Assembly (NCBI RefSeq): GCF_900636535.1
Contig: NZ_LR134289.1
Span: forward strand, 868,001 to 932,000
Length of the DNA: 64,000 nucleotides
Origin: Chryseobacterium gleum
Lineage (GTDB): Bacteria > Bacteroidota > Bacteroidia > Flavobacteriales > Weeksellaceae
Direction of reading: 5' to 3'
Shown: piece after piece, positions 34,925 to 42,978 of the stretch
Layout of the letters: the number at the start of each line of letters is the position of its first letter
How positions within the stretch are numbered: the stretch's first letter is position 1
The notes under the pieces: model-generated
Told to the model about the DNA's origin: nothing
What the model saw: only the letters and a program-made list of their open reading frames with translations
Database searches by the model: none
Translations under genes and position numbers: made by a program

Positions 34925-36064
34925 TTAATCTAAAACACTCCAACCTCTCTTAGGATTGGTATTGGTAGAAACTTCCTGTTCATTAACAATGATATTTTCT
35001 TTTCTCTGACCGATGTAATCAAGCTCGCTCAGCTTAGAGAAAATGGTTTCAAGGCTTCTCAGCATCTGTTGAATGTAAAGTAATGGTTCTCCACAATTGT
35101 GGTGATCGTAATTGGTTTCTGCAACAATAGAAAGCTGATTCAGTAAAGTATGAGGGGCAATTTCGCTCCACTCTAAACTGTAGTTCAGCATTTCTTCCAG
35201 TTCTGCAGGAACAAGAAGCTGGGTTGAGTTGTATAAATGAAGCGCCAGTCTTGCAAAAGACTCAATTAAAAATACAGGCGGCTGCCACGGCGTAATATTT
35301 CTGAACTGGAAATACATATCACCAAAAGTATTGATCATTGTTGTACACAGAAACTTGACGTTTTGTGCCAAAGCGGTATTCTGATTCTTATGGGACGCTT
35401 TCTGAATGATTTTAAAGGCATACTGCTGAAGATTTCCGATAGACTTTGCATAACTGCTGTAATAGTCAACCAAAGCCGGATGACTCTGTACAGAAGTACA
35501 TGGAGGAATAAAGTTGGAATCTACCTGGGCAATATTTCCTTTGAGATCCACCTTTCCGATGATAAGGTAATTTCCTCCTGAATAACTGCTGTTCAAAGAG
35601 GTTACAGGAAGTAGCTCAATATGATGATTAGGCTGTGCACTTGGATGACGTGGCGGAATTTCTTCAGGATCAATATCTCCGAAAGGTACTTTATCAAAAG
35701 GATTTACAGAGATCAGAATATAATATTCTCCATCTGCCTGCTCTTCATTCATTGATTTTGCCAAAGACTTCACACTGATTCTTCTGTCTGTAAGCTCAAT
35801 GCGGTACCCTGCCATTGTCACAGCGCTGCAACGTTTGATTACAAGCTGTACATCATTGGTCGCCGTGTTGTGAACATCAAAAATGGTACGGTCTGTAAAT
35901 TCATTGGAAATAGGCAGAAGTCCGTAATTATATGTAGTAATTCCAAGGGAATTGGAATCTCTGATGGTATCAATTAAGAAATTATCCTGATCATTAAGGT
36001 GTCTCTGGGAAACTTTCATCCCGTCCACCCAATTGATCGCAAAATGTTTAATAGGCTGTATCAT
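34925..36064 (-). CDS. tssK: Type VI secretion baseplate protein TssK (subtype iii)
   Basis: 379 residues. The N-terminus INWVDGMKVSQRHLNDQDN is the TssK hallmark (W-x-x-GM-x-x-x-x-xHF-like), followed by YGLLPIS and a beta-rich shell-like domain with EYYILISVNPFDKVPFGDIDPEEIPPRHPSAQP. TssK links the baseplate to the membrane complex. It is shorter than proteobacterial TssK (about 440), as is usual in Bacteroidota. It follows tssN by 26 bases and is the last gene of a three-gene minus-strand set. Confidence 0.82.
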   Translation of the reverse strand: MIQPIKHFAINWVDGMKVSQRHLNDQDNFLIDTIRDSNSLGITTYNYGLLPISNEFTDRTIFDVHNTATNDVQLVIKRCSAVTMAGYRIELTDRRISVKSLAKSMNEEQADGEYYILISVNPFDKVPFGDIDPEEIPPRHPSAQPNHHIELLPVTSLNSSYSGGNYLIIGKVDLKGNIAQVDSNFIPPCTSVQSHPALVDYYSSYAKSIGNLQQYAFKIIQKASHKNQNTALAQNVKFLCTTMINTFGDMYFQFRNITPWQPPVFLIESFARLALHLYNSTQLLVPAELEEMLNYSLEWSEIAPHTLLNQLSIVAETNYDHHNCGEPLLYIQQMLRSLETIFSKLSELDYIGQRKENIIVNEQEVSTNTNPKRGWSVLD

Positions 36065-36090
36065 GTTTAATACTTTTTAATTTTTTGTGT

Positions 36091-36993
36091 TTATGATTTT
36101 CTTGCAATTCCTTCCTCTTCATGCTGAATAACCCGCTTACAAATCACCACTTCATTTTCAGAAATGTTGTTTGTTGTAATATCGTGGTCGAAATCGATGT
36201 ACTTTCTAAAGCTGAAAAACGATTTTTTGGTGTAAAAGATCCAGTAATACGGCTCATTTCCTTCGTCTGAAAGATGTATGATTGAACCCGGATTTTTATG
36301 ATTGTAATCATCTACCACCCTGTAGAACCAGTCTCCGAAAGTCACTCCTGTCGGAAGTGTTTTGGCTTTAATTCTGAAACGGTTGGTATCTTCTAATTTT
36401 TTGCTCAGTTCAACATTCAATACCATTAACCTGTCAAAATCTGCTCCTTCAAAATCAGGCAGTTTCTGCTCCGGAGAATATCTCCATGTTTTATAAATAT
36501 CAAAAGGAATGCTGATAAACTGGATATAACAGTAGTAAAATACCATAGGAACCACAAAAATCAGCATACTAGTTGCTGCCATTACCCCATTTCCCAATCC
36601 GCTACTCATCCACTTAAAGAGCAGGGTAAAAAGGTATCCCCCCAAAGCAATACATGTCAGAGACAGTATGGATTCAAACAGAATGCTCATCGCAAGGGAA
36701 TCAATATGTTTTTTGAAATACTTATGTAAAAGGTTCACGTGAATAATCCCTAAAATAAGGTAGATCACCTGTGCAATAAGATACCAGTACGGATTAAAAA
36801 GATTTCCGGCAAATCCGAAAAAACCAGGAACAGCCAGACATAAGCTGCACAGCAATACGTATACAATAATTACTTTAATTTTTATCGCAGGTTTATTTCT
36901 CCTGATTACACCGAGTATAACCATCATAATAATTGCGATTAAAGGCATTAAGATATACCTTAAAAAAATACCTTTTACTGAAGAAATTTCCAT
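36091..36993 (-). CDS. tssN: Type VI secretion protein TssN (subtype iii)
   Basis: 300 residues. The first about 170 contain five or so membrane helices; the rest is a cytoplasmic domain with FRIKAKTLPTGVTFGDWFYRVVDDYNHKNPGS and YYWIFYTKKSFFSFRKYIDFD. This architecture is that of TssN, a membrane component specific to the Bacteroidota T6SS and replacing TssJ/L/M functions. It lies between tssG (54 bases upstream) and tssK. Confidence 0.8.
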   Translation of the reverse strand: MEISSVKGIFLRYILMPLIAIIMMVILGVIRRNKPAIKIKVIIVYVLLCSLCLAVPGFFGFAGNLFNPYWYLIAQVIYLILGIIHVNLLHKYFKKHIDSLAMSILFESILSLTCIALGGYLFTLLFKWMSSGLGNGVMAATSMLIFVVPMVFYYCYIQFISIPFDIYKTWRYSPEQKLPDFEGADFDRLMVLNVELSKKLEDTNRFRIKAKTLPTGVTFGDWFYRVVDDYNHKNPGSIIHLSDEGNEPYYWIFYTKKSFFSFRKYIDFDHDITTNNISENEVVICKRVIQHEEEGIARKS

Positions 36994-37047
36994 TTGTTTC
37001 TTTTCGAATTTATACTTTGTTGGTAGTTGTAAATATAGTAAAATAAT

Positions 37048-37989
37048 TTAGAGGAATGTAGAGTATCCAAGGCGGCTGGCATTTCTTTCATCGTCTTCAA
37101 GACTGAAGGAATATTCTTCCTTTTCTGTGACAAAATTCTCTTCCACATCTACAGTTACCGGAAGAAAATAATCATAAAGAGCCTGAAGTACATTTCTGAA
37201 AGGACTTCCCGGGATATACCTCTTCATATCTCTGTAAGGAATAGGACCAATGTTCACTACCCAGTTCCGCTGTCCGTCCATATGCGGCCCGCTGGGAATA
37301 TAGGTAACTCCCAATCGTGAATTTCCTAAAAGCATGGAATCGTCATTCTTCTCTATTTCATCAATAATATTGGGAGAAAAAGTTACTTTTACCGGTACCT
37401 GCAGAAAAGCAGTCATACATCTTTCGAACCATCTTTTGTCCCCTCTGATCTGATGGAAGAAAGGTAAAATATGCATAAAAATATAGGCACTCTGCTTATC
37501 CAGCATCTTTATCAGAGGCCAAAGTTCACTTATTGTATCTAATAAAGAATCTGTATTGCTTGTAATATCAAACTCAGATTCTTTTAGCAGAGCACTGATC
37601 TCCGTAAAGAAAACCTCCAGTTCAAAAGGACGGAAAAATTTGCGCGCATCATCTTCCACTCTTTTTTGTCTGCGGATTTCCCTTACCACAGAATCTACAT
37701 TTTTTCTGGAAGCACCCAGAGACGGCGGATGGAACAACCCTTCCGGAAGATAGTCATAAATACCCTCCCTGTAAGTCTCTATGGTAAATACTTCTTCATC
37801 AAATCCTAAATAACTGCTTGAAATACTTTTGATATCCTTTAGGTAAGCACGGTCGTTTACGCCGACACGCTCTATGAATATATTGCTTACCGCACGATGG
37901 TATTTCAAAAGATTAACCGCCACAGCTTCAGCCTTAAAGTCTGTCTGCAGCTTATTGTAATGCATATCTACAATATTATTCTCATACAT
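37048..37989 (-). CDS. tssG: Type VI secretion baseplate protein TssG (subtype iii)
   Basis: 313 residues. Motifs DFKAEAVAVNLLKYHRAVSNIFIERVGVNDRAYLKDI and TYREGIYDYLPEGLFHPPSLG are shared with Bacteroidota TssG, a baseplate wedge protein. The middle has FRPFELEVFFTEI and the C-terminus VNIGPIPYRDMKRYIPGSPFRNVLQALYDYFLP. First gene of the tssG-tssN-tssK set. Other T6SS genes (tube, sheath, ClpV, VgrG, TssF) are not in the window. Confidence 0.8.
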   Translation of the reverse strand: MYENNIVDMHYNKLQTDFKAEAVAVNLLKYHRAVSNIFIERVGVNDRAYLKDIKSISSSYLGFDEEVFTIETYREGIYDYLPEGLFHPPSLGASRKNVDSVVREIRRQKRVEDDARKFFRPFELEVFFTEISALLKESEFDITSNTDSLLDTISELWPLIKMLDKQSAYIFMHILPFFHQIRGDKRWFERCMTAFLQVPVKVTFSPNIIDEIEKNDDSMLLGNSRLGVTYIPSGPHMDGQRNWVVNIGPIPYRDMKRYIPGSPFRNVLQALYDYFLPVTVDVEENFVTEKEEYSFSLEDDERNASRLGYSTFL

Positions 37990-38440
37990 AGTGTTTCCTC
38001 TGATTATGACTTGTAAAGATAATATATCTCTTAAGTTTGAAAAAATATTTTGACAATAATTTTATTTTAAAAATACTAATTTATTGACATTAAAAGGAAT
38101 AATTTCCGTTAAATTCCGTAAAAATACGGGAATTAAAGGGTTTATTTGTTTTTCTGAATTTAAAATTATTCTTTCATTATCAGATGCTTAACGTTTATTA
38201 TCTACATTTTAAAGTTAGAATGAATTATTCTCAATCTCTAAATAACTTTATCACATACTATCTACCCCCATCCTGTTATTCTATATTCTTTCTGGGTTTT
38301 AAGCTTTCAAACCTACCATAATTGCGACTTTTATTTACATTAAATTTTATTAACATCATCTTTATGGAATTAATTCAGGATAATGCATGCTCATTCCGAA
38401 AGCGGGCCGTATCTTTGCAGACTGAAAATTGTTATTTAAA
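37990..38440. other. Gap between divergent tssG and the S1/P1 nuclease gene
   Basis: No gene is seen. It holds both promoters; TATCTTTG at 38410-38417 is a perfect -7 element for the nuclease. Confidence 0.5.
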
Positions 38441-39232
38441 ATGAAAAGTATTTATTCTAAAATTCTGATTTTAGCATTCATGGCCTCTTCACTTTACTCT
38501 TATGCGTGGGGATTAACGGGACACAGAGTGATTGCAGACATTGCACAAAACCACCTTTCCCGTAAAGCAAGAAGGGAGATTAAAAAGATTATGGGGAAAG
38601 AACGTCTGGCTTACTGGGCGAACTGGCCGGATTTTATCAAATCTGATACGACAGGTGCGTGGAAACAGGCTTCATCATGGCATTATGTAAATATTGATCC
38701 GATGACTGATTTTAAGGCTTTTGAACAAAACTTAAAAGCACAGGCAGGACCAAGCCTTTATACTCAGGTAAACACGTTATCAAGCCAGATCAAAGATAAA
38801 AATACCTCTGAAAAAGACAGAAAAATTGCTTTGATCTTCCTTATTCACATTATGGGAGATCTTGCACAGCCGCTACATGTGGGAAGAGCTGAAGATTTAG
38901 GAGGAAACAAAATCAATGTTACCTATTTCGGGGAAAAAACGAATTTACACTCTGTCTGGGATGGAAAACTTGTAGATTCTCAAAAATACAGCTACACTGA
39001 ATATTCTAAGCTTTTAGATATTAAATCCAAGGAAGAAGTAGCACAGATTCAGGCCGGAACTCTGGAAGACTGGTTGTACGATTCTCACAAAATCGCCAAT
39101 AAGATCTATGCACAGACTCCAAACGATTCTAAATTATCTTACGACTACCAGTACAAGTTTAATGAAACAATGGAAAGACAACTATTGTACGGTGGATTGA
39201 GATTGGCAAAAGTGCTGAACGAGCTTTTCTAA
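38441..39232 (+). CDS. Secreted S1/P1 nuclease
   Basis: 263 residues from ATG 38441 (a TTG four codons upstream is less likely). The signal peptide ends at SYA so the mature protein starts with Trp (WGLTGHRVIADIA), whose main chain and side groups bind zinc in this family. Other zinc ligands appear in SWHYVN, LIHIMGDLAQPLHVG and NLHSVWD. The enzyme should degrade single-stranded nucleic acids outside the cytoplasm. Single gene with a -7 element at 38410 and a terminator at 39305. Confidence 0.93.
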   Translation: MKSIYSKILILAFMASSLYSYAWGLTGHRVIADIAQNHLSRKARREIKKIMGKERLAYWANWPDFIKSDTTGAWKQASSWHYVNIDPMTDFKAFEQNLKAQAGPSLYTQVNTLSSQIKDKNTSEKDRKIALIFLIHIMGDLAQPLHVGRAEDLGGNKINVTYFGEKTNLHSVWDGKLVDSQKYSYTEYSKLLDIKSKEEVAQIQAGTLEDWLYDSHKIANKIYAQTPNDSKLSYDYQYKFNETMERQLLYGGLRLAKVLNELF

Positions 39233-39304
39233 TTGCAGATTACGAGTTGCTAGTTTTGGGTTTGCGGGTAACTTAATATAACCTGAAATAGTACTTTTAG
39301 ATAT

Positions 39305-39332
39305 AAAACGGGACTTCGGTTTCGTTTTTTTT
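39305..39332 (+). terminator. TTCG-loop terminator
   Basis: A 10-bp stem with two G-U pairs (39305-39314 with 39319-39328), TTCG loop and T-run. Confidence 0.85.
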
Positions 39333-39340
39333 GTTTAAAG

Positions 39341-39403
39341 TTTAGGGTTTAGGGTTTAGGGTTTAGGGTTTAGGGTTTAGGGTTTAGGGTTTAGGGTTTA
39401 GGG
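39341..39403. repeat. Nine exact tandem copies of TTTAGGG
   Basis: 63 bases consist of nine perfect TTTAGGG heptamers, the plant-type telomere unit, between a terminator and rpoD. Its upstream flank GTTTAAAG looks like a degenerate copy. Confidence 0.97.
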
Positions 39404-39597
39404 AAATTATAAAGTTTATATTTTTTAAAATCAAAAATAAAAAAATATAACATATTAATTATCAATCATTTAAACTGTTACTAAAAATCATTAGTACTTT
39501 TTACATTGTACATTGTACAAAAAAACTGAATCCTGTGTAACCTTTTTACCTTTTCATACGTATATATTATAGTAACTCTTTTTTGAGGAAAAAATAA
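39404..39597. promoter_or_regulatory. rpoD upstream region
   Basis: Contains a TTGTACA-TTGTACAA-type palindrome near 39506-39520 and a GAGGA ribosome-binding site about 10 bases before the rpoD ATG. A clear TAnnTTTG element was not found. Confidence 0.45.
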
Positions 39598-40464
39598 ATG
39601 AGACAATTAAAAATCACTAAGCAGGTTACCAACAGGGAAACTGCTTCATTAGACAAGTATTTGCAGGAAATTGGTAAAGTGGAACTGATTACTGCGGACG
39701 AGGAAGTAGAATTGGCACAAAGAATACGTGCCGGCGACAGAGCCGCACTTGAGAAATTAATCAAAGCCAACCTTCGTTTCGTAGTATCTGTATCTAAGCA
39801 ATACCAAAACCAGGGTCTTTCTTTACCCGATTTGATCAATGAAGGTAACTTAGGATTAATGAAAGCGGCAAAAAGGTACGATGAAACTAGAGGTTTCAAA
39901 TTTATCTCTTATGCAGTATGGTGGATCCGTCAATCAATTTTACAGGCATTGGCTGAGCAGTCAAGAATTGTAAGATTGCCATTGAACAAGATTGGATCTA
40001 TCAACAAAATCAATAAAGCATACGCTCACCTTGAACAGGAAAATGAAAGACCACCTTCTCCGGAAGAATTGGCTGAAGTTCTTGATATGAGCGAGGAAGA
40101 TATCAAAGAATCTATGAAAAACTCCGGAAGACACCTGTCTATGGATGCGCCTTTAGTAGAAGGTGAAGATTCTAATCTTTATGATGTATTACGTTCAGGA
40201 GAATCTCCAAGTCCTGATAAAGATCTGATGCTTGAATCTCTGCAAATCGAGATTGAAAGAGCATTGAATACTTTGACGCCAAGAGAGGCTGATTTAGTAA
40301 GATTGTATTTCGGACTGAACGGAAAACACCCAATGACTTTAGAAGAAATTGGTGAGACTTTCGATCTTACAAGAGAGAGAGTTCGTCAGATCAAAGAAAA
40401 AGCAATTAAGAGACTAAAACACAATACCAGAAGCAAGATCCTTAAATCTTACCTGGGTAAATAA
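39598..40464 (+). CDS. rpoD: Primary sigma factor RpoD/SigA
   Basis: 288 residues: region 1.2 ([16 protein letters not shown]), region 2 ([37 protein letters not shown], melting and -10 recognition), region 3, and region 4 with the [33 protein letters not shown] sequence. Region 1.1 is missing, as in all Bacteroidota primary sigma factors, which recognise TAnnTTTG promoters such as those seen throughout this window. Preceded by a telomere-like repeat and GAGGA, followed by a strong terminator, so monocistronic. Confidence 0.96.
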   Translation: MRQLKITKQVTNRETASLDKYLQEIGKVELITADEEVELAQRIRAGDRAALEKLIKANLRFVVSVSKQYQNQGLSLPDLINEGNLGLMKAAKRYDETRGFKFISYAVWWIRQSILQALAEQSRIVRLPLNKIGSINKINKAYAHLEQENERPPSPEELAEVLDMSEEDIKESMKNSGRHLSMDAPLVEGEDSNLYDVLRSGESPSPDKDLMLESLQIEIERALNTLTPREADLVRLYFGLNGKHPMTLEEIGETFDLTRERVRQIKEKAIKRLKHNTRSKILKSYLGK

Positions 40465-40486
40465 TTTTAGCGTAAAAATTTTATAG

Positions 40487-40518
40487 GCGGAGTCTGTTTT
40501 CAGGCTCCGTTTTTTTTG
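40487..40518 (+). terminator. rpoD terminator
   Basis: A 9-bp stem with one G-U pair (40488-40496 with 40501-40509), TTTT loop, eight T. Confidence 0.9.
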
Positions 40519-40643
40519 GATGTAACATTTGTCAAAGCTTGTTCAACTAATTAAATTCATATCCTTTAATCACTGATGATAAAATCTAAATGATTAATTT
40601 TAGAAGGGATATAATGTTGATTATGCACCTATAAAAACAAACT

Positions 40644-41243
40644 ATGAAAAAAATATTTTTCGTTTCTGCTCTGATACTTTCGTTATTTTCCTGTACAGAA
40701 AACAAACAGCAAGCACCTATCGTAGACAATGCAGTTGATAATGCTGAATCTTCAGTGTCAAGTTCTATTAAGAAAAATACATATTCGCGCGAAGGAAATC
40801 TTGTTCATGAAATCTATCAGGAGCTTATAAAAAATGATAAAGCTTTACAGGATCTTGACAAAAGAATAGCTGTTATTAGTAAGGAAACCGAGGATGCAAT
40901 TACCGAATATGATGATGTTATTCAAAAATCAGAAACATACTATAATGATGCAATGGCACTATCAAATTCAGTAACCGACTCTGTTACAAAGAAACAAATT
41001 GAAAAAGAGATAAAAGCCAGCTCTGAGAAATATGATATAAAAACACAAACTATCCGGGACCTCATCACAAAAATAAAAACAAACAGAACAACAGTTCATG
41101 ATCAATATCTTATATTCAAGATCAGGAAAACGCTTCCCGAAATTGAAAAATACCAAAATGCTCATCCTTTAAAAACAGACAGTCTCAATCAATTTATCAA
41201 CAAGCAAAATAAACTGCTGGAAGAATTGAAAAAATTAAAATAA
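40644..41243 (+). CDS. Coiled-coil lipoprotein of unknown function
   Basis: 199 residues. The signal ends in the lipobox LFSC (Cys about residue 17). Residues about 50-199 are almost wholly helical with heptad character (DKALQDLDKRIAVISKETEDAITEYDDVIQ...), suggesting a long coiled coil anchored at the outer or inner membrane. No family recognised. The acetyltransferase gene follows 14 bases later. Confidence 0.75.
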   Translation: MKKIFFVSALILSLFSCTENKQQAPIVDNAVDNAESSVSSSIKKNTYSREGNLVHEIYQELIKNDKALQDLDKRIAVISKETEDAITEYDDVIQKSETYYNDAMALSNSVTDSVTKKQIEKEIKASSEKYDIKTQTIRDLITKIKTNRTTVHDQYLIFKIRKTLPEIEKYQNAHPLKTDSLNQFINKQNKLLEELKKLK

Positions 41244-41257
41244 ATACACTGCACCTC

Positions 41258-41758
41258 ATGAAATATACTACCCAATGGCTTACCGATAAAAGCCGCGTGA
41301 AAGAACTCGTCGACTTTTTTATTACCCATAAAACAGATGCATATATTTCTCATGGCGAAATGATGTCCGGCAGAGCGATAGATTCACACCATTGGAATCC
41401 TGATCTTGAACTGATTCTGACAGAACAGCTGATCACCGATTTTAATTCCGATGGCAATTCCAAACTGAATATTCTGATTGCAGAAAATGAAAACGGGGAA
41501 ATTGTCGGCATGATGGTTTTTAACGTCATCAACAGTCCTTTTAAAAAATATGCCATTCTGGAAGATATGCTCCTGGATCAGTCTGTGAGAGGACAATCCC
41601 TTGGGAGCAAGCTGCTTGAGAAAGCCATTCATGAATCTAAAAGCTGGAACATCAGTTTTATCTTATTAGAAAGTGGAGTCAACAATCATCGCGCTCACAA
41701 CTTTTTTAGTAAATATGGTTTCAAAAAGGTGTCGGAGAGTTATATTCTATCATTTTAA
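41258..41758 (+). CDS. GNAT family acetyltransferase
   Basis: 166 residues with the GNAT core: IAENENGEIVGMMVFNVI (strand beta4 region), AILEDMLLDQSVRGQSLGSKLLEKAIHESK carrying the acetyl-CoA loop V-R-G-Q-S-L-G-S, and SGVNNHRAHNFFSKYGFKKV at the end. The substrate is unknown. It follows the lipoprotein gene closely, and a weak hairpin (41800-41828) lies downstream. Confidence 0.88.
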   Translation: MKYTTQWLTDKSRVKELVDFFITHKTDAYISHGEMMSGRAIDSHHWNPDLELILTEQLITDFNSDGNSKLNILIAENENGEIVGMMVFNVINSPFKKYAILEDMLLDQSVRGQSLGSKLLEKAIHESKSWNISFILLESGVNNHRAHNFFSKYGFKKVSESYILSF

Positions 41759-41799
41759 ATTAAACCTAGCTTCAACCTTAAATTTCTATCTCTATAAAC

Positions 41800-41828
41800 A
41801 AAGCTACCCTGTAAACGGATGGCTTTTT
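41800..41828. terminator. Probable bidirectional terminator
   Basis: AAAGCTACCC pairs imperfectly with GGATGGCTTT around a 7-base loop; a T-run follows. It lies between convergent genes. Confidence 0.5.
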
Positions 41829-41833
41829 ATTTT

Positions 41834-42310
41834 TTAATTCTTATTTGCTTTATTATTTTCAGTCTGCACCAACTCTATCCACCGAACTATTTCTTTTATC
41901 TGATCTTCAGAAAGGGCAACTTCCGGATGAAGATAAGTATAAGAGGTAAGCGGCATTTTTTTCTGCTGTACCTGATTCGCAACAGATTCTAATTTATGAG
42001 TCTGTTTACGACGGCTGTAACTACTCCATTCATTAAAATTCAATTCTTCTTTTCCCTTTTGTATATGCTTTTCAATATAATATCCTAAAGGTTGTATGTA
42101 GGAATAGAAGGGATAATGAGTAGAATTACTGTGACAGTCATAACAGGAATTCCTCAAAACAGACTGTACATTCTCAGGAACTTTATAAACTTTTGAAATA
42201 TCTGTTGAAGGTACCTGCCCATAATGAGTATTACGGACAGGCTGAATGAATTGAATAAGCAAAAAAATGAGAACAAACCCTAAAAATATATTTTTGATGT
42301 TCCGGTTCAT
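41834..42310 (-). CDS. Haem-binding domain protein
   Basis: 158 residues. One N-terminal membrane helix (about 8-25) anchors a periplasmic domain with a single c-type haem motif, CYDCHS (C-x-x-C-H), and PFYSYIQPLGYYIEKHIQKGKEELNFNEWSSY, which matches the Bacteroidota Haem_bd family. Last gene of the minus-strand copper cluster, 13 bases after a DUF3347 gene, suggesting a redox role in copper handling. Confidence 0.88.
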   Translation of the reverse strand: MNRNIKNIFLGFVLIFLLIQFIQPVRNTHYGQVPSTDISKVYKVPENVQSVLRNSCYDCHSNSTHYPFYSYIQPLGYYIEKHIQKGKEELNFNEWSSYSRRKQTHKLESVANQVQQKKMPLTSYTYLHPEVALSEDQIKEIVRWIELVQTENNKANKN

Positions 42311-42323
42311 CTCTTTGTATGTT

Positions 42324-42950
42324 TTAAAATACTTTTTTTACAGAGCCACAGTTAATCATTTTCTGGCCTTCATATGGATTGATAATCTCTTCCGATTCAC
42401 TGATCCAGGTGCCTCCGTTTCCGTTATTATACATAGGACAGAAATCCTGATATAATTTCAGACCGCCTGTTCCCTGTTCTTTTATTAAATCGGTGATATC
42501 ATTGCTCAGGGAAAGCAGATGCTCTCTCTGATGTGCTATATCATCAGATTTTTCAATGATATGCTCTGCATTTTCTGCAGCACTTTCTAAAATATCACGC
42601 AACTCAGAATTGCTTTTAGCATCGGTTTTACTGATATCTATTTTCTTTAATACAGAAAACAGTCTTTTAGCCGCATCGGAAGCTTTTTTAGAATCATCCT
42701 GAGCCAGGGCATTTTTTAGAGGAAGGTAGCCTTTGATAATTTGCTGGATCGGAAAAGCTGAAAGCTGGCCTGTTTCTTTTTTACTTTCTTCCGGACTTTC
42801 CTGTACTTCCTGATCTGAGATTTCAGCAGGTTCAGTTTTGCCAGTCGTTTTAATTTCCGGTTCTGTTTTCTTTTCAGATATTGTAGTATCGGATTTATTA
42901 CAAGAGTATAATGTAGCTCCCACAAACAGTATGGTTATTATATTTTTCAT
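42324..42950 (-). CDS. DUF3347 lipoprotein
   Basis: 208 residues with a lipobox, LYSC, a charged low-complexity linker (about 20-65), then a DUF3347 domain: YLPLKNALAQDDSKKASDAAKRL, HIIEKSDDIAHQREHLLSLSNDI, LYQDFCPMYNNGNGGTWISESEEIINPYEG and MINCGSV. The FCPM and NCG cysteines and the Met/His context suggest copper binding. It lies downstream of the multicopper oxidase. A second DUF3347 protein lies upstream of the oxidase. Confidence 0.88.
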   Translation of the reverse strand: MKNIITILFVGATLYSCNKSDTTISEKKTEPEIKTTGKTEPAEISDQEVQESPEESKKETGQLSAFPIQQIIKGYLPLKNALAQDDSKKASDAAKRLFSVLKKIDISKTDAKSNSELRDILESAAENAEHIIEKSDDIAHQREHLLSLSNDITDLIKEQGTGGLKLYQDFCPMYNNGNGGTWISESEEIINPYEGQKMINCGSVKKVF

Positions 42951-42978
42951 TGTTTCTTAAATAATAGAGTTAAAAAAA

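Noticed and set aside
39341..39403. Real telomere or linear replicon end
   Set aside because: The array is short and internal, with ordinary genes continuing on both sides; no terminal hairpin or protelomerase gene.
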